A DNA stretch of 64,000 nucleotides from an uncultured Croceicoccus sp. (GCF_947496385.1 NZ_CANMCP010000001.1:124001-188000), one strand, 5' to 3'; numbered from the stretch's first letter, positions 50,975-59,627 are shown. Notes: a model not told the origin generated them from the letters alone. Translations and numbers: made by a program.

Positions 50975-51709
50975 TTACGGCTTCGGCACCCATTTCATGA
51001 CCCCGCCGGCAAACGGCGTCCACGCCCCCGTCGCAATGCCCGCCCGGCGCAGCACGCCGCCCGTCCATTCGTTGCACGTGGTGAACACCGTATAGGTGCC
51101 CTCCGCGTCGTAGAAGACGTCCTGCGGGAGGTAGCCCGGATAGACCGCCCGGCGCCCGCCGCCTGTCCGCACGCTTTGCAAGATCTCCGTCACCAGCGCG
51201 CGATATTCCGCCCGGCTGATGCGCAGCGGGCGATAATCGGTCGACGGGGCGGGCCGGACATAGTGCGACACGTGCAGCAGACCCTCCCCGCCCGTCGCCA
51301 CGATCCGCGCCACGGTGACGGGGGAAAGATCCGCCCATGTCGGCGTGCCGAGAAACACCTCCCGCTCGCCCCAGCCGATGGCCACGTGGGTGTAGGGCGC
51401 CGCGATCCGCCCGCCCGGATTGACGGCGAGATCGCCCGCCGGGAACAGCCGGGTCCAGTCCATGTCGGAATTGACGCGCGGCATCACGATTTCGGTGTGG
51501 ACGCCATTGCTGCCGATCATGATCTCGACCGCGTCCGGCCCGCGCGCCTCTTCCCACCCGCGATGGGCGGGAAGCGAGGAGCCGATCCACCCCGCCACCG
51601 CATAGAGCGCGAGCAGGGCAAGCAGCGCCGCCACCGCGACCGCGAACCCGCGCGCCCCTTTGCGCGCCAGGCTCCGCAGCCCTATCGCCCGGCGCGCTTG
51701 CGCAGCCAC
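50975..51709 (-). CDS. TIGR02117/DUF2459-family protein
   Basis: About 244 residues. One N-terminal membrane helix (about 20-40) is followed by a periplasmic domain with IGSNGVHTEIVMPRVN, THVAIGWGEREVFLGTPTWADL and FTTCNEWTGG, which match the TIGR02117 family. Members were first seen near urease genes, but their function is unknown; a Cys in TTCNEWT could be catalytic. The start is uncertain: GTG at 51709, inside the end of prmA (28-nt overlap), gives the right length. It shares its strand with prmA. Confidence 0.78.
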   Translation of the reverse strand: MAAQARRAIGLRSLARKGARGFAVAVAALLALLALYAVAGWIGSSLPAHRGWEEARGPDAVEIMIGSNGVHTEIVMPRVNSDMDWTRLFPAGDLAVNPGGRIAAPYTHVAIGWGEREVFLGTPTWADLSPVTVARIVATGGEGLLHVSHYVRPAPSTDYRPLRISRAEYRALVTEILQSVRTGGGRRAVYPGYLPQDVFYDAEGTYTVFTTCNEWTGGVLRRAGIATGAWTPFAGGVMKWVPKP

Positions 51710-52587
51710 AGGATCGACCAGTCGCCCCGCACCGCCCGCCGCGCGAGCCGGAACCCGGCGCGAAAGGCCGCGCGGCGCACGTCGCGCTCCTGCGTCTCCA
51801 GCAATCCGGCGAGCAGCAGATGCCCGCCCGGCACCACCGCCCGCCCGAAATCGGGCGCCAGTTCGACCAGCGGCCCGGCGAGGATATTTGCGATCAGCAG
51901 ATCGTAAGGCCCGCGCGATTGCAGGATCGGCGAATCCATCCCCGCCGCGATGGTCATCGCCAATTGCCCCGGTCCGCTGCCGACGGGAATGCCGTTCGCG
52001 GCCGCATTGTCGATCACGACATCGTGGCACACCGCGTCGATGTCGCTCGCCGTGGCGAGCGCACGCGGCCAAAGATGCATCGCGGCAAAGGCGAGCAGCC
52101 CCGTGCCCGTCCCGATGTCGGCGATATTGCGCACGACGGCGCCCTGCGCCCGCATCGCGTCCAGCATTTCGAGGCACCCCGCCGTCGTGCGATGCTGCCC
52201 GGTGCCGAAGGCCTGGCTCGCCGGAATGACGAAGCTCCTGATGCCGGGCGCATCGCGGGCCGGATGGTCGGGGGTGTGGACGTGGAAACGGCCCGCGGTG
52301 ATCGGCTCGACCCCCTGCTGGCTCAACGTGACCCAGTCCTCCTCGGGCAGCTTCTCGACCGTGAGCGGCGGCGGCGTGTCGAACAGGGCGGCGATGGCGG
52401 CGCGGTCCGCCTTGGTCGGGCGGCGCGGCAGATATGCATCGAGCCGCCATTCGAGCGGTTTCTGCTCTTCGATCTCGCACCCCGTGACGACGATCTCCTC
52501 GTCCCAGTCGGCGATGTCCTCCTGCCTGAGCAGCGCGTCATGCACCACGTCGCGCGGGGCAAAGGCCGTGATGATCCAGCTCGTCAT
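51682..52587 (-). CDS. prmA: Ribosomal protein L11 methyltransferase
   Basis: 301 residues. It trimethylates lysines of ribosomal protein L11 using SAM. An N-terminal substrate-binding domain is followed by a class I methyltransferase fold: QAFGTGQHRTTAGCLEML (family signature), IADIGTGTGLLAFAA (SAM loop) and LLIANILAGPLVELAP. The ATG at 52587 overlaps the stop of the SDR gene by four bases (ATGA), indicating coupling. It is followed by the TIGR02117 gene, whose start overlaps its end. Confidence 0.92.
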   Translation of the reverse strand: MTSWIITAFAPRDVVHDALLRQEDIADWDEEIVVTGCEIEEQKPLEWRLDAYLPRRPTKADRAAIAALFDTPPPLTVEKLPEEDWVTLSQQGVEPITAGRFHVHTPDHPARDAPGIRSFVIPASQAFGTGQHRTTAGCLEMLDAMRAQGAVVRNIADIGTGTGLLAFAAMHLWPRALATASDIDAVCHDVVIDNAAANGIPVGSGPGQLAMTIAAGMDSPILQSRGPYDLLIANILAGPLVELAPDFGRAVVPGGHLLLAGLLETQERDVRRAAFRAGFRLARRAVRGDWSILWLRKRAGR

Positions 52588-53351
52588 CGCACGAAGCTCG
52601 CGCCATTGGCGTCGATCACCGCGCCGGTCATGCTTTCGGGCGCATCCAGCGCGCAGAACGCGGCGATGCGGGCAATCTCCTCCGGCTCCGCCACCCGGCC
52701 GAGCGGAATGTCGCGGGCCAGATCGGCGGCGGCGCCGATGTCGGGTCTGGCGTTGGCACCATCGCCGACCATCGCCGTATCGACGAAGCCGGGGCACACA
52801 GTATAGGCGAGGATGCCGTCGCCCGCATAATGGCGCGCAATGGTCTTGCCCATGGCGACCAGCCCGGATTTCGCCGCGGCATAGTGCCAGTGATCGGGCG
52901 AATCGCCGCGATAGGCCGCGCGGCTGGCGATATTGACGAGCCTTCCGCCCGCGCCGCCCTCCTGCCAGTGCCGCACGGCGAGCCTCGACAATTGCGCCGC
53001 GCTCGACAGGTTGATGCGCAGCGTGCGGTCCCATGCGTCGAGCCATGCGATGTCGGACAGGTCGATGGGTGCGGCGTCGAACAATCCGGCATTGTTCACG
53101 AGGATGTCGATGCGCTTGCCGCCCGCCGCGCGCACGGCGGCCAGCGCATCGGACCACAGCTGTGCCGGTGCGGCAGGATCGTCGAGATCGGCGGAAAGCT
53201 GCGCGCGCCCAGCGGGTCCGTCACCGCTCCCGTGGGTGAGCACATGCACGCCGCGCTGCCGCAACCTATCGGCAATGGCCTTGCCGATGCCGCGCGTGCT
53301 CCCGGTGACGAGCGCGGTCGGGGCGGCGGGGTTCGTCTCTTGATCGTCCAT
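52584..53351 (-). CDS. Short-chain dehydrogenase/reductase
   Basis: 255 residues. The cofactor motif is TGSTRGIGKA (16-25), followed by NNAG (LVNNAGLF), Ser in IASRAAY, Tyr-Lys in YAAAKSG, and a C-terminal DANGASFVR. Substrate unknown; the family resembles 3-oxoacyl-ACP reductase (FabG)-type enzymes. It is the first gene of a coupled trio with prmA and the TIGR02117 gene. The ATG at 53351 starts MDDQETNPAAPTALVTG. Confidence 0.85.
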   Translation of the reverse strand: MDDQETNPAAPTALVTGSTRGIGKAIADRLRQRGVHVLTHGSGDGPAGRAQLSADLDDPAAPAQLWSDALAAVRAAGGKRIDILVNNAGLFDAAPIDLSDIAWLDAWDRTLRINLSSAAQLSRLAVRHWQEGGAGGRLVNIASRAAYRGDSPDHWHYAAAKSGLVAMGKTIARHYAGDGILAYTVCPGFVDTAMVGDGANARPDIGAAADLARDIPLGRVAEPEEIARIAAFCALDAPESMTGAVIDANGASFVR

Positions 53352-53562
53352 CGCCTCTGGTTAGGGGCGCATGCCGCGCACGACAAGGGGACAGCGCAAG
53401 CACGGCGGGGGAGAAGGCCCGCGCCCGCCATCCCCCCGCCAAAGGGCGAGTTCATGCCAATTCGCCCTTGCCCTCTTCGCGCCATGGTGCCATTCGCGGT
53501 CGCAACACCAAATATGGCCGCGCGTGCCTCGCGCGGTCATGGCAAGCGCAGGGGAAGAACCT

Positions 53563-53973
53563 ATGGCCGATGCAAGGGGCGGAAACCGCCTGGCGAAACC
53601 GCGTCCGCTTTCGCCGCATCTCTCGATCTGGAAATGGGGACCGGCGATGGCCGTGTCCATCCTGCACCGCGTGTCGGGCAATGCGATGGCGACGGTCGGC
53701 CTGCTCATCCTGTTGTGGATGGTCGGCGCGATTGCCGCCGGGCCGGACGCCTATGCCGATTTCGCCGCCGTCATGGGAAGCTGGATCGGGATCATCGTGC
53801 TCATCGGAATTTCCTGGTCGTTCTTCAACCACATGGCTTCGGGCATCCGCCACCTCGTCCTCGACGTGGGTGCGGGCTACGAAGTCGATCGCAACAATCG
53901 CTGGTCCACGATTTCCATCCTGATCGGCATTCTTCTCACCGTCGCCTTCTGGGCGGTGGTGCTGCTGGCCTGA
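53563..53973 (+). CDS. sdhC: Succinate dehydrogenase cytochrome b556 subunit
   Basis: 136 residues, the membrane anchor of complex II. Three helices. RPLSPHLSIWKWGPAMAVSILHRVSGNA carries the family quinone/heme region, and the heme His lies in SFFNHMASGIRHLVLD. AGGGGAAG precedes the ATG at 53563. sdhD follows 18 bp later. Confidence 0.93.
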   Translation: MADARGGNRLAKPRPLSPHLSIWKWGPAMAVSILHRVSGNAMATVGLLILLWMVGAIAAGPDAYADFAAVMGSWIGIIVLIGISWSFFNHMASGIRHLVLDVGAGYEVDRNNRWSTISILIGILLTVAFWAVVLLA

Positions 53974-53991
53974 CGAAAGGGAACACGAACC

Positions 53992-54372
53992 ATGGGTAAC
54001 GGAACCAGGATCGGCCGCGTTCGCGGGCTCGGCTCCGCGCACGAAGGCGCGCACCACTGGCTGCTGCAACGTTTCACCGCCGTCGGCAATCTCGTGCTCG
54101 TGCTCTGGCTGGTGTTCAGCCTGCTGACGCTGCCGGATTACGGCTATCTGACGATGGCCTCGTGGCTGTCCAGCCCGCTGGCGGCGACGGCGATGGTCCT
54201 GCTCATCATTTCCACCTTCTGGCACGCGCGGCTCGGCATGCAGGTCATGATCGAGGATTACGTGCATGGCGCGAACCGTTTCGCCGCCATCGTGGCCATG
54301 AACCTGTTCTTTGTCGCGGGCGGTGTGTTCGGCATCGTGTCCGTGATCCGCATCGCGCTGGGAGGCGCATAA
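53992..54372 (+). CDS. sdhD: Succinate dehydrogenase membrane anchor subunit
   Basis: 126 residues, the second membrane anchor of complex II. Three helices. The start [32 protein letters not shown] and the central [20 protein letters not shown] (heme-ligand type His) match SdhD. sdhA follows after one base, so sdhCDA form one operon. Confidence 0.93.
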   Translation: MGNGTRIGRVRGLGSAHEGAHHWLLQRFTAVGNLVLVLWLVFSLLTLPDYGYLTMASWLSSPLAATAMVLLIISTFWHARLGMQVMIEDYVHGANRFAAIVAMNLFFVAGGVFGIVSVIRIALGGA

Positions 54373-54373
54373 G

Positions 54374-56194
54374 ATGGCCGACGCTTCGACTCAGCCCGCC
54401 TATCAGATCATCGACCACACCTACGACACGATCGTCGTGGGTGCGGGCGGTTCCGGCCTGCGCGCCACCATGGGCAGCGCGGAAGCGGGCCTGAAGACCG
54501 CCTGCATCACCAAGGTGTTTCCGACCCGTTCGCACACCGTCGCGGCACAGGGCGGCATCGCCGCCTCGCTCGGCAACAACACGCCCGATCACTGGTCGTG
54601 GCACATGTACGACACGGTGAAGGGGTCCGACTGGCTCGGCGACCAGGACGCGATCGAATATCTCGTGCGCGAGGCACCGCAGGCGGTGTACGAACTCGAA
54701 CACGCCGGCGTGCCGTTCTCTCGCAATCCCGAAGGCACGATCTATCAGCGTCCCTTCGGCGGCCACATGCAGAACATGGGCGAAGGCCCCCCGGTGCAGC
54801 GCACCTGCGCCGCCGCCGACCGCACCGGCCACGCGATGCTCCACGCCCTTTATCAGCAATCGCTGAAATATGACGCGGACTTCTTCATCGAATATTTCGC
54901 GATCGACCTCATCATGGTCAATGGCGAGTGCAAGGGCGTCATCGCCATGTGCATGGACGATGGCTCGATCCACCGGTTCCGCGGCCACGCGGTCGTGCTG
55001 GCGACGGGCGGCTATGGCCGGTCCTACTTCACCGCCACGTCGGCGCACACCTGCACCGGCGACGGCAATGCCATGGTGCTGCGCGCCGGCCTCCCGCTGC
55101 AGGACATGGAATTCGTGCAGTTCCACCCGACCGGCATCTACGGCGCGGGCGTGCTCATCACCGAGGGTGCGCGCGGCGAGGGCGGCTATCTCACCAATTC
55201 CGAGGGTGAGCGGTTCATGGAACGCTACGCCCCGTCCGCCAAGGATCTGGCCAGCCGCGACGTGGTGTCGCGCTCCATGGCGCTCGAAATCCGCGAAGGG
55301 CGCGGCGTCGGCGCGGAAAGCGACCATATCTTCCTGCACCTCGATCACATCGATCCCAAGGTGCTGGCCGAACGGCTTCCCGGCATTACCGAGAGCGGCA
55401 AGATCTTTGCCGGCGTCGACCTCACGCGGCAGCCTTTGCCGGTGGTGCCGACCGTCCATTACAACATGGGCGGCATTCCCACGAACTATCACGGCGAGGT
55501 GATGACCATCGGGCCGGACGGCGACCCCGAAACCGTGGTCCCCGGCCTGTTCGCCGTGGGCGAGGCGGCCTGCGTTTCGGTCCACGGGGCGAACCGGCTC
55601 GGCTCCAACTCGCTGATCGATCTCGTGGTGTTCGGCCGCGCGACCGGCCACCGGTTGAAGGAGCTGGTGAAGCCCGGCACGTCGCACGACGGCCTGCCGT
55701 CGGACAGCGCGGATTTCGCGCTCTCGCGGCTCGACCATTTCCGCCATGCGAAGGGCGGCTCGCCCACCGCGCAGATCCGCGGCGAGATGCAGCGCACCAT
55801 GTCGGGCCACGCCGCCGTGTTCCGCACGGACGAGCTCATGCAGGAAGGCAAGGCCAAGCTGGAGCAGGTCTATCGCCGGATGGAGGACATCCACGTCACC
55901 GACCGTTCGCTCATCTGGAACAGCGACCTGATCGAGACGCTGGAACTCGACAATCTCATCGGGCAGGCCGCCGTCACGATGCATTCCGCCGCCAATCGCA
56001 AGGAAAGCCGCGGCGCCCACGCGCACGAGGATTATCCCGATCGCGACGACGCCAACTGGATGAAGCACACCGCAGCATGGTTCGACGGTTGGGGCGGCAA
56101 GGGCGGCGGGGTCAAGATCGACTACCGCCCGGTGCATGATTTCACGCTCACCGACGACATCAAATATATCGAACCGAAAAAGCGCGTTTACTGA
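54374..56194 (+). CDS. sdhA: Succinate dehydrogenase flavoprotein subunit
   Basis: 606 residues, the FAD subunit of complex II. The FAD N-terminus is [15 protein letters not shown]. The flavin-bound His lies in SHTVAAQGG. Active-site features are [21 protein letters not shown], the substrate-binding [11 protein letters not shown], and [17 protein letters not shown]. The C-terminal helical domain has [18 protein letters not shown]. It starts one base after sdhD. A terminator follows 14 bp after its stop, and the next genes are on the other strand. sdhB, usually next, is not here. Confidence 0.97.
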   Translation: MADASTQPAYQIIDHTYDTIVVGAGGSGLRATMGSAEAGLKTACITKVFPTRSHTVAAQGGIAASLGNNTPDHWSWHMYDTVKGSDWLGDQDAIEYLVREAPQAVYELEHAGVPFSRNPEGTIYQRPFGGHMQNMGEGPPVQRTCAAADRTGHAMLHALYQQSLKYDADFFIEYFAIDLIMVNGECKGVIAMCMDDGSIHRFRGHAVVLATGGYGRSYFTATSAHTCTGDGNAMVLRAGLPLQDMEFVQFHPTGIYGAGVLITEGARGEGGYLTNSEGERFMERYAPSAKDLASRDVVSRSMALEIREGRGVGAESDHIFLHLDHIDPKVLAERLPGITESGKIFAGVDLTRQPLPVVPTVHYNMGGIPTNYHGEVMTIGPDGDPETVVPGLFAVGEAACVSVHGANRLGSNSLIDLVVFGRATGHRLKELVKPGTSHDGLPSDSADFALSRLDHFRHAKGGSPTAQIRGEMQRTMSGHAAVFRTDELMQEGKAKLEQVYRRMEDIHVTDRSLIWNSDLIETLELDNLIGQAAVTMHSAANRKESRGAHAHEDYPDRDDANWMKHTAAWFDGWGGKGGGVKIDYRPVHDFTLTDDIKYIEPKKRVY

Positions 56195-56207
56195 TACGCC
56201 ACACGGG

Positions 56208-56236
56208 GGCCGGGGTCTTACGATCCCGGCCTTTTT
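56208..56236 (+). terminator. Terminator after sdhA
   Basis: Arms 56208-56217 and 56222-56231 (GGCCGGGGTC/GATCCCGGCC, one G-T pair) with a 4-nt loop, followed by TTTTT. It ends the sdhCDA operon without sdhB. Confidence 0.9.
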
Positions 56237-56254
56237 CGTGGTGCCGGATACAGA

Positions 56255-56290
56255 GAAAGCCCGAAGCAGGTATCCCCGCTTCGGGCTTTC
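56255..56290 (-). terminator. Leftward terminator of the putative small gene
   Basis: Arms 56255-56267 and 56278-56290 (GAAAGCCCGAAGC) form a perfect 13-bp stem. Reading left, TTTCTCTG follows the stem. It begins 7 bp after the stop of the 23-codon frame, supporting a small transcription unit on the - strand. Confidence 0.7.
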
Positions 56291-56296
56291 GCATGG

Positions 56297-56368
56297 TCAG
56301 CGGCCGGAAGTGCCGCCCTTGGGTGCCTTTATCGCCTCAGACGTTCGGCGATAATGCTCCCCGGACAT
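56297..56368 (-). CDS. Possible 23-residue protein overlapping the frame at 56337
   Basis: Predicted peptide: MSGEHYRRTSEAIKAPKGG plus four residues (TSGR), hydrophilic and basic. It starts at ATG 56368 with GAGG eight bases upstream and ends just before a hairpin terminator. It overlaps the 20-residue frame in another reading frame. It is unclear which frame, if either, is the product. Confidence 0.4.
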   Translation of the reverse strand: MSGEHYRRTSEAIKAPKGGTSGR

Positions 56369-56399
56369 TTTCCGACCTCTGTGCTGGACCATGAGACAT
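56337..56399 (-). CDS. Possible 20-residue leader peptide behind extreme Shine-Dalgarno
   Basis: Predicted peptide starts MSHGPAQRSENVR and ends ALSPNV. The ATG at 56399 is preceded by AAAGGAGGTGATCC (56414-56401), which is fully complementary to the last 14 bases of 16S rRNA, with ideal spacing of about 7 nt from AGGAGG. Such a complete match is rare. The peptide may be a leader whose translation controls the overlapping 23-residue frame, or the site may belong to a regulatory RNA. Confidence 0.45.
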   Translation of the reverse strand: MSHGPAQRSENVRGALSPNV

Positions 56400-56400
56400 C

Positions 56401-56416
56401 GGATCACCTCCTTTCG
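56401..56416 (-). promoter_or_regulatory. Full-length consensus Shine-Dalgarno site
   Basis: On the - strand the sequence CGAAAGGAGGTGATCC is complementary to the 3' tail of alphaproteobacterial 16S rRNA over its full length. The + strand therefore reads exactly like the end of 16S rRNA (GGATCACCTCCTTTCG). No other 16S sequence is near, so it is a binding site and not an rRNA fragment. Confidence 0.75.
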
Positions 56417-56702
56417 CGACGGGATTCAGGGTTGCCGTACGGCGCAAGGTCCCGCGTTGCCTTGCGGACGGCCGGTCCGGGGCGCGCGGTGCGCAACGCC
56501 CCTTTCCTGCGCCGCAATCTGCGTCCGCCGCGGCATTCAGGCAAGACTTGAAATCGAAAATTTCGCTGTCATGATCGGCGCCTTCGCGTGCGGCGATGTA
56601 CCATGCGAGGCCCGAATTTGCGCCTCCCCGACCCATGCCGCCCATCAAACGCCACCGGGCCGCGACACGCGCCGGATGCTTATCCCCGACGAATCGCTCG
56701 CT

Positions 56703-57236
56703 TTACCGGCAATCCTCGGCGACGCGGGCGATTTCGGCCCATGTCGGCATATAGAGCGTGCGCGTCCCCGGCGCCGCGACCGCAAAACGCCCGCGCGAAA
56801 AAATCATCGCGTCGATGATCGGATCGTGCGGCGCCAGCGTCGCCACCACCTGTCCATTCGCCGCAGGCTGCGCGGTGAGCATCTTCGTCTGCGAGGTGGT
56901 GGTGATCGTCATGGTCGTCGCCCGCGCATCGGGTGTCATGCGCCATAGCTTGATCTGCCGGTTGCCCGGCTCACACGCCATTACGAAATCCGCCACGTCG
57001 GACCCGAACAGCGCGCGGGTCGCATTGGCATCGGCGCGATAGGTCCACTCGCCTGCCGAGATCGGCGCATCGCGCCAGTCGTCCGGCACCGCGACCGGCG
57101 GCAGCGGGGCGGGAACCGGCGATGGCGCGGGCGCCGGCGCCGTTGGGGCGGGTTCGCGCACCGTCGGCGCGCACGCGGCCAGCCCCAGCCCGGTGAGCAG
57201 CACCGCCGCCCCCGTCATGGTCCAGCATCGGCGCAT
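56703..57236 (-). CDS. Putative lipoprotein, unknown function
   Basis: 177 residues from ATG 57236. The signal (MTGAAVLLTGLGLAAC) carries lipobox LAAC. A Pro/Ala-rich linker (PTAPAPAPSPVPAPLPP) is followed by a small domain of ~120 residues with WRDAPISAGEWTYRADAN, CEPGNRQIKLWRM and TLYMPTWAEIARVAEDCR. Two Cys in the mature part could form a disulfide. Upstream in-frame ATGs at 57269 and 57299 would add basic residues but no better ribosome binding site. Family not recognised. Confidence 0.65.
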   Translation of the reverse strand: MRRCWTMTGAAVLLTGLGLAACAPTVREPAPTAPAPAPSPVPAPLPPVAVPDDWRDAPISAGEWTYRADANATRALFGSDVADFVMACEPGNRQIKLWRMTPDARATTMTITTTSQTKMLTAQPAANGQVVATLAPHDPIIDAMIFSRGRFAVAAPGTRTLYMPTWAEIARVAEDCR

Positions 57237-57401
57237 GGCACGCGCGGCCTGTTTCCGGCGGGTGTGCATTTCGGGCGTATCGTCATGGCTTGGCGTCATG
57301 GCGCGCTTATGCGAAGAGGACGCGCCCGGCACAAGCGGCAAACGTCGAACCGGTCCGCCCCCGCGATTTCGCGCGTCGAACATTTCGGATAGCCACGCAT
57401 C

Positions 57402-58151
57402 ATGCCCGCACCTGCAAAGCCCGCCAAAACCCGCGTCGATCAATTGCTGGTCGATCGCGGCCTCGCCGAAAGCCGCACGCGGGCGCAGGCGCTCGTGATG
57501 GCGGGGCTGGTGTTTGCGGGCGAGACGAAGATCGCGAAGCCGGGGCAGCAGATCCGCGCCGATGCCGCGCTCGACGTGCGCGGGCGGGACCATCCCTGGG
57601 TGTCGCGCGGCGGGATCAAGCTTGCCCACGCGCTCGAAACCTTCGCGCTCGATCCCACAGGCGCCGTCGCCATGGACATCGGCAGCTCCACCGGCGGGTT
57701 CACCGACGTGCTGCTTCAGAATGGCGCGGCGCATGTGTTCGCGGTGGATTCGGGCACGAATCAGCTGGCGTGGAAATTGCGGCAGGACGACCGCGTCACC
57801 GTACTGGAACAGACCAGCGCGCGCATCCTGACCGCCGACCATATCACGCAAGGCTGCAACTGGGTCGTGTGCGATGCGAGCTTCATCGGACTGGCCAAGG
57901 TGCTGGAGGTGCCGCTCGCGCTCGCCGCACCGCACGCGACGCTCGTCGCCCTGATCAAGCCGCAGTTCGAGGTGGGCCGCGCCGAGGTCGGCAAGGGCGG
58001 AGTGGTGCGCGACCCCACCCTGCACGACCGCGTCACAGGGGAGGTGCGCGAATGGCTCACCGCCATCGGCTGGAGCGTGCGCGGCCTGACGCAAAGCCCG
58101 ATCACCGGGCCGGAGGGCAATGTCGAATTCCTGATCTGGGCAGAGCGCTGA
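57402..58151 (+). CDS. tlyA: TlyA-family rRNA methyltransferase/hemolysin-like
   Basis: 249 residues. An S4 RNA-binding domain (about 10-70, TRVDQLLVDRGLAESRTRAQALVMAG) is followed by an FtsJ-type SAM methyltransferase. Its K-D-K-E set is visible in GIKLAHAL, CDASFIG, LIKPQFEVG and GNVEFLIW, with SAM loop MDIGSSTGGFTD. In mycobacteria TlyA 2'-O-methylates 16S and 23S rRNA; the hemolysin name is historical. The ATG at 57402 fits the family. Divergent from the lipoprotein gene; tspO and ubiK follow closely. Confidence 0.9.
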   Translation: MPAPAKPAKTRVDQLLVDRGLAESRTRAQALVMAGLVFAGETKIAKPGQQIRADAALDVRGRDHPWVSRGGIKLAHALETFALDPTGAVAMDIGSSTGGFTDVLLQNGAAHVFAVDSGTNQLAWKLRQDDRVTVLEQTSARILTADHITQGCNWVVCDASFIGLAKVLEVPLALAAPHATLVALIKPQFEVGRAEVGKGGVVRDPTLHDRVTGEVREWLTAIGWSVRGLTQSPITGPEGNVEFLIWAER

Positions 58152-58186
58152 GGGAACGGAGCGGGCGGCCCCTGCGTTTTGATGGC

Positions 58187-58861
58187 ATGACAGACCCGAA
58201 CGAACGCCCCGACGATCCCCACGCCCCCCGCGAAATCGCCCCAACGAGGCCGGTATCGGCGCGCGTCGGGGACCATGACGGGCGCGATGGCGACGGGGTT
58301 CATCATGGCGGGGAGGGCGCGGAAACGGCGACCCCCGCCACGACGGATGCGGCGGAGGCGAAACCCGACCATGTCCCCGCCCATCGGCAGAAATCGCTTC
58401 TGTGGTGGGCGCTGCTGCTCGTGCCGGCGGTGGTCGCCGCAGGGCTGGTGGTCGGGCAGCTTTCGGGGTCGGGGGAGAGCGATCCCTGGTTCGCCTCGCT
58501 GGTAAAGCCGGACATCTATCCGCCCGGCTGGCTGTTCGGGGTGGTGTGGACGATCCTCTATGCGCTGATGGGGTTTGCCCTTGCGCTGGTGGTGGCGAGC
58601 GACCGGCGTGCGTACAAAGGCTCCGCGGTCGCGGTGTTCCTCATTCAGCTTGCGGTGAATCTGGCCTGGTCGCCGATCTTTTTCGGCGCGCATCTCATCG
58701 GGCTGGCGTTCTTCTGGATCCTGCTCATGCTGGTGCTGATCATCACGACGATGGCGATTTTCGCGAAGGTCAGCCGGCTCGCCGCCGCGCTGCTCGTGCC
58801 CTATCTCGCCTGGGTGTCGTTCGCGGCAATCCTGAACCTGCAAATCTGGCAGTTGAACTGA
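58187..58861 (+). CDS. TspO/MBR-family membrane protein with acidic/His-rich N-terminus
   Basis: 224 residues. The first ~65 are polar (PNERPDDPHAPRE, then DHDGRDGDGVHHGG) and unusual for the family, whose members are usually ~155 residues. Five membrane helices follow, with the TspO pattern PDIYPPGWLFGVVWTILYALMG, NLAWSPIFFGAHLIGLAFFWI and PYLAWVSFAAILN. TspO binds tetrapyrroles and helps regulate stress and porphyrin traffic. It is 35 bp after tlyA, so they may share a transcript. Confidence 0.88.
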   Translation: MTDPNERPDDPHAPREIAPTRPVSARVGDHDGRDGDGVHHGGEGAETATPATTDAAEAKPDHVPAHRQKSLLWWALLLVPAVVAAGLVVGQLSGSGESDPWFASLVKPDIYPPGWLFGVVWTILYALMGFALALVVASDRRAYKGSAVAVFLIQLAVNLAWSPIFFGAHLIGLAFFWILLMLVLIITTMAIFAKVSRLAAALLVPYLAWVSFAAILNLQIWQLN

Positions 58862-58887
58862 ACGCGGAAAAGGACCACATTCGTTTC

Positions 58888-59199
58888 ATGCAAAGCGACA
58901 ATCCCCGGATCTCCGACCTCACCCGCATGATCACCGCCGCGGCCGGCACCTTTGCCGGCATGGGGCGCGAAGCGTCGGAGGCCGCGCGCGAACGTTTGAA
59001 AGAGGCGATGGGCGGTCTCGACTTCGTCAGCCGCGAGGAGTTCGAGGCGGTGAAGCAGATGGCCGCCGCCGCCCGCACGCAGAATGATGCGCTCGCCGCC
59101 CGCATCGCCAGGCTGGAGGCGAAACACGCCGGGCAAAGCGACGATACCGCGGAAAGCGACGCCACCCCCAAACAGCCCGACGATTATACCGGGCTCTGA
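58888..59199 (+). CDS. ubiK: Ubiquinone biosynthesis accessory factor UbiK (BMFP)
   Basis: 103 residues. The N-terminus is amphipathic (ISDLTRMITAAAGTFAGMGREASEAARERL), followed by LDFVSREEFEAVKQMAAAARTQNDALAARIARLEAK, the family coiled coil. UbiK assists ubiquinone synthesis and binds lipid. The ATG at 58888 gives the family start. It follows tspO by 26 bp. Confidence 0.85.
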   Translation: MQSDNPRISDLTRMITAAAGTFAGMGREASEAARERLKEAMGGLDFVSREEFEAVKQMAAAARTQNDALAARIARLEAKHAGQSDDTAESDATPKQPDDYTGL

Positions 59200-59302
59200 C
59201 GCCGGCATGCCGGTTCGGGCGCGCTGATCGGGCGCGCTGATCCGGCACACGGGCCTGCCTCTCCACGCCCCTCGCAATCGCATCCATCATCGGACCGACA
59301 CG

Positions 59303-59327
59303 GGAACCGGGCCACGCGTCCGGCGGT
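59303..59327 (+). promoter_or_regulatory. Weak candidate EcfG-type promoter (GGAAC-N16-CGGT)
   Basis: GGAAC (59303-59307) with CGGT 16 nt later (59324-59327), about 34 bp upstream of the gene at 59362. One base differs from CGTT. It could be chance. Confidence 0.3.
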
Positions 59328-59361
59328 TGATCCTTGCCCCCATGGCGAGGAAAAAATCCCG

Positions 59362-59601
59362 ATGTTTACGCAACTTAACCCGACCATTCCGGTCCACGTG
59401 CTCGGCAAGGGGCATGGTTATGCCATCGGCATGATCGACTATGGACAGGAACATAACCTGATCTGGGTCACGGCGATCGACGCGACCGGCGAAATCTGGT
59501 GCGCTCCCAATCCCTCGGTCCGCATGGATCGCAACTGGACCATGGGGCGGGCGGAAAACGCGCTGGTCGCGGAGGAGAAGGCCGCGCCCGTGATGGCCTG
59601 A
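59362..59601 (+). CDS. Small conserved-type protein, unknown function
   Basis: 79 residues, soluble. It is beta-rich at the start (PTIPVHVLGKGHGYAIGMIDYGQEHNLIWVTAIDATGEIWCAPNP), then RMDRNWTMGRAENALVAEEKA. The pattern suggests a small cytosolic barrel. GAGGAAA precedes the ATG at 59362 and a strong terminator follows, so it is a real, probably monocistronic gene. Similar proteins seem common in sphingomonads from memory, but no search was done. Confidence 0.75.
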   Translation: MFTQLNPTIPVHVLGKGHGYAIGMIDYGQEHNLIWVTAIDATGEIWCAPNPSVRMDRNWTMGRAENALVAEEKAAPVMA

Positions 59602-59627
59602 CGCGCGGCACAATCGGTCCGAAACGA

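Larger units (their letters stand above)
56195..56702. other. 508-bp region after sdhA with a possible small gene
   Basis: It holds the sdhA terminator (56208-56236), a second hairpin facing left (56255-56290), two overlapping short frames on the - strand behind a very strong Shine-Dalgarno sequence, and no recognised gene in 56417-56702. Confidence 0.6.

Noticed and set aside
56401-56416. Possible fragment of a 16S rRNA gene
   Set aside because: Only 16 bases match the 16S tail; no upstream rRNA sequence exists, and the minus-strand reading as a Shine-Dalgarno sequence explains it.
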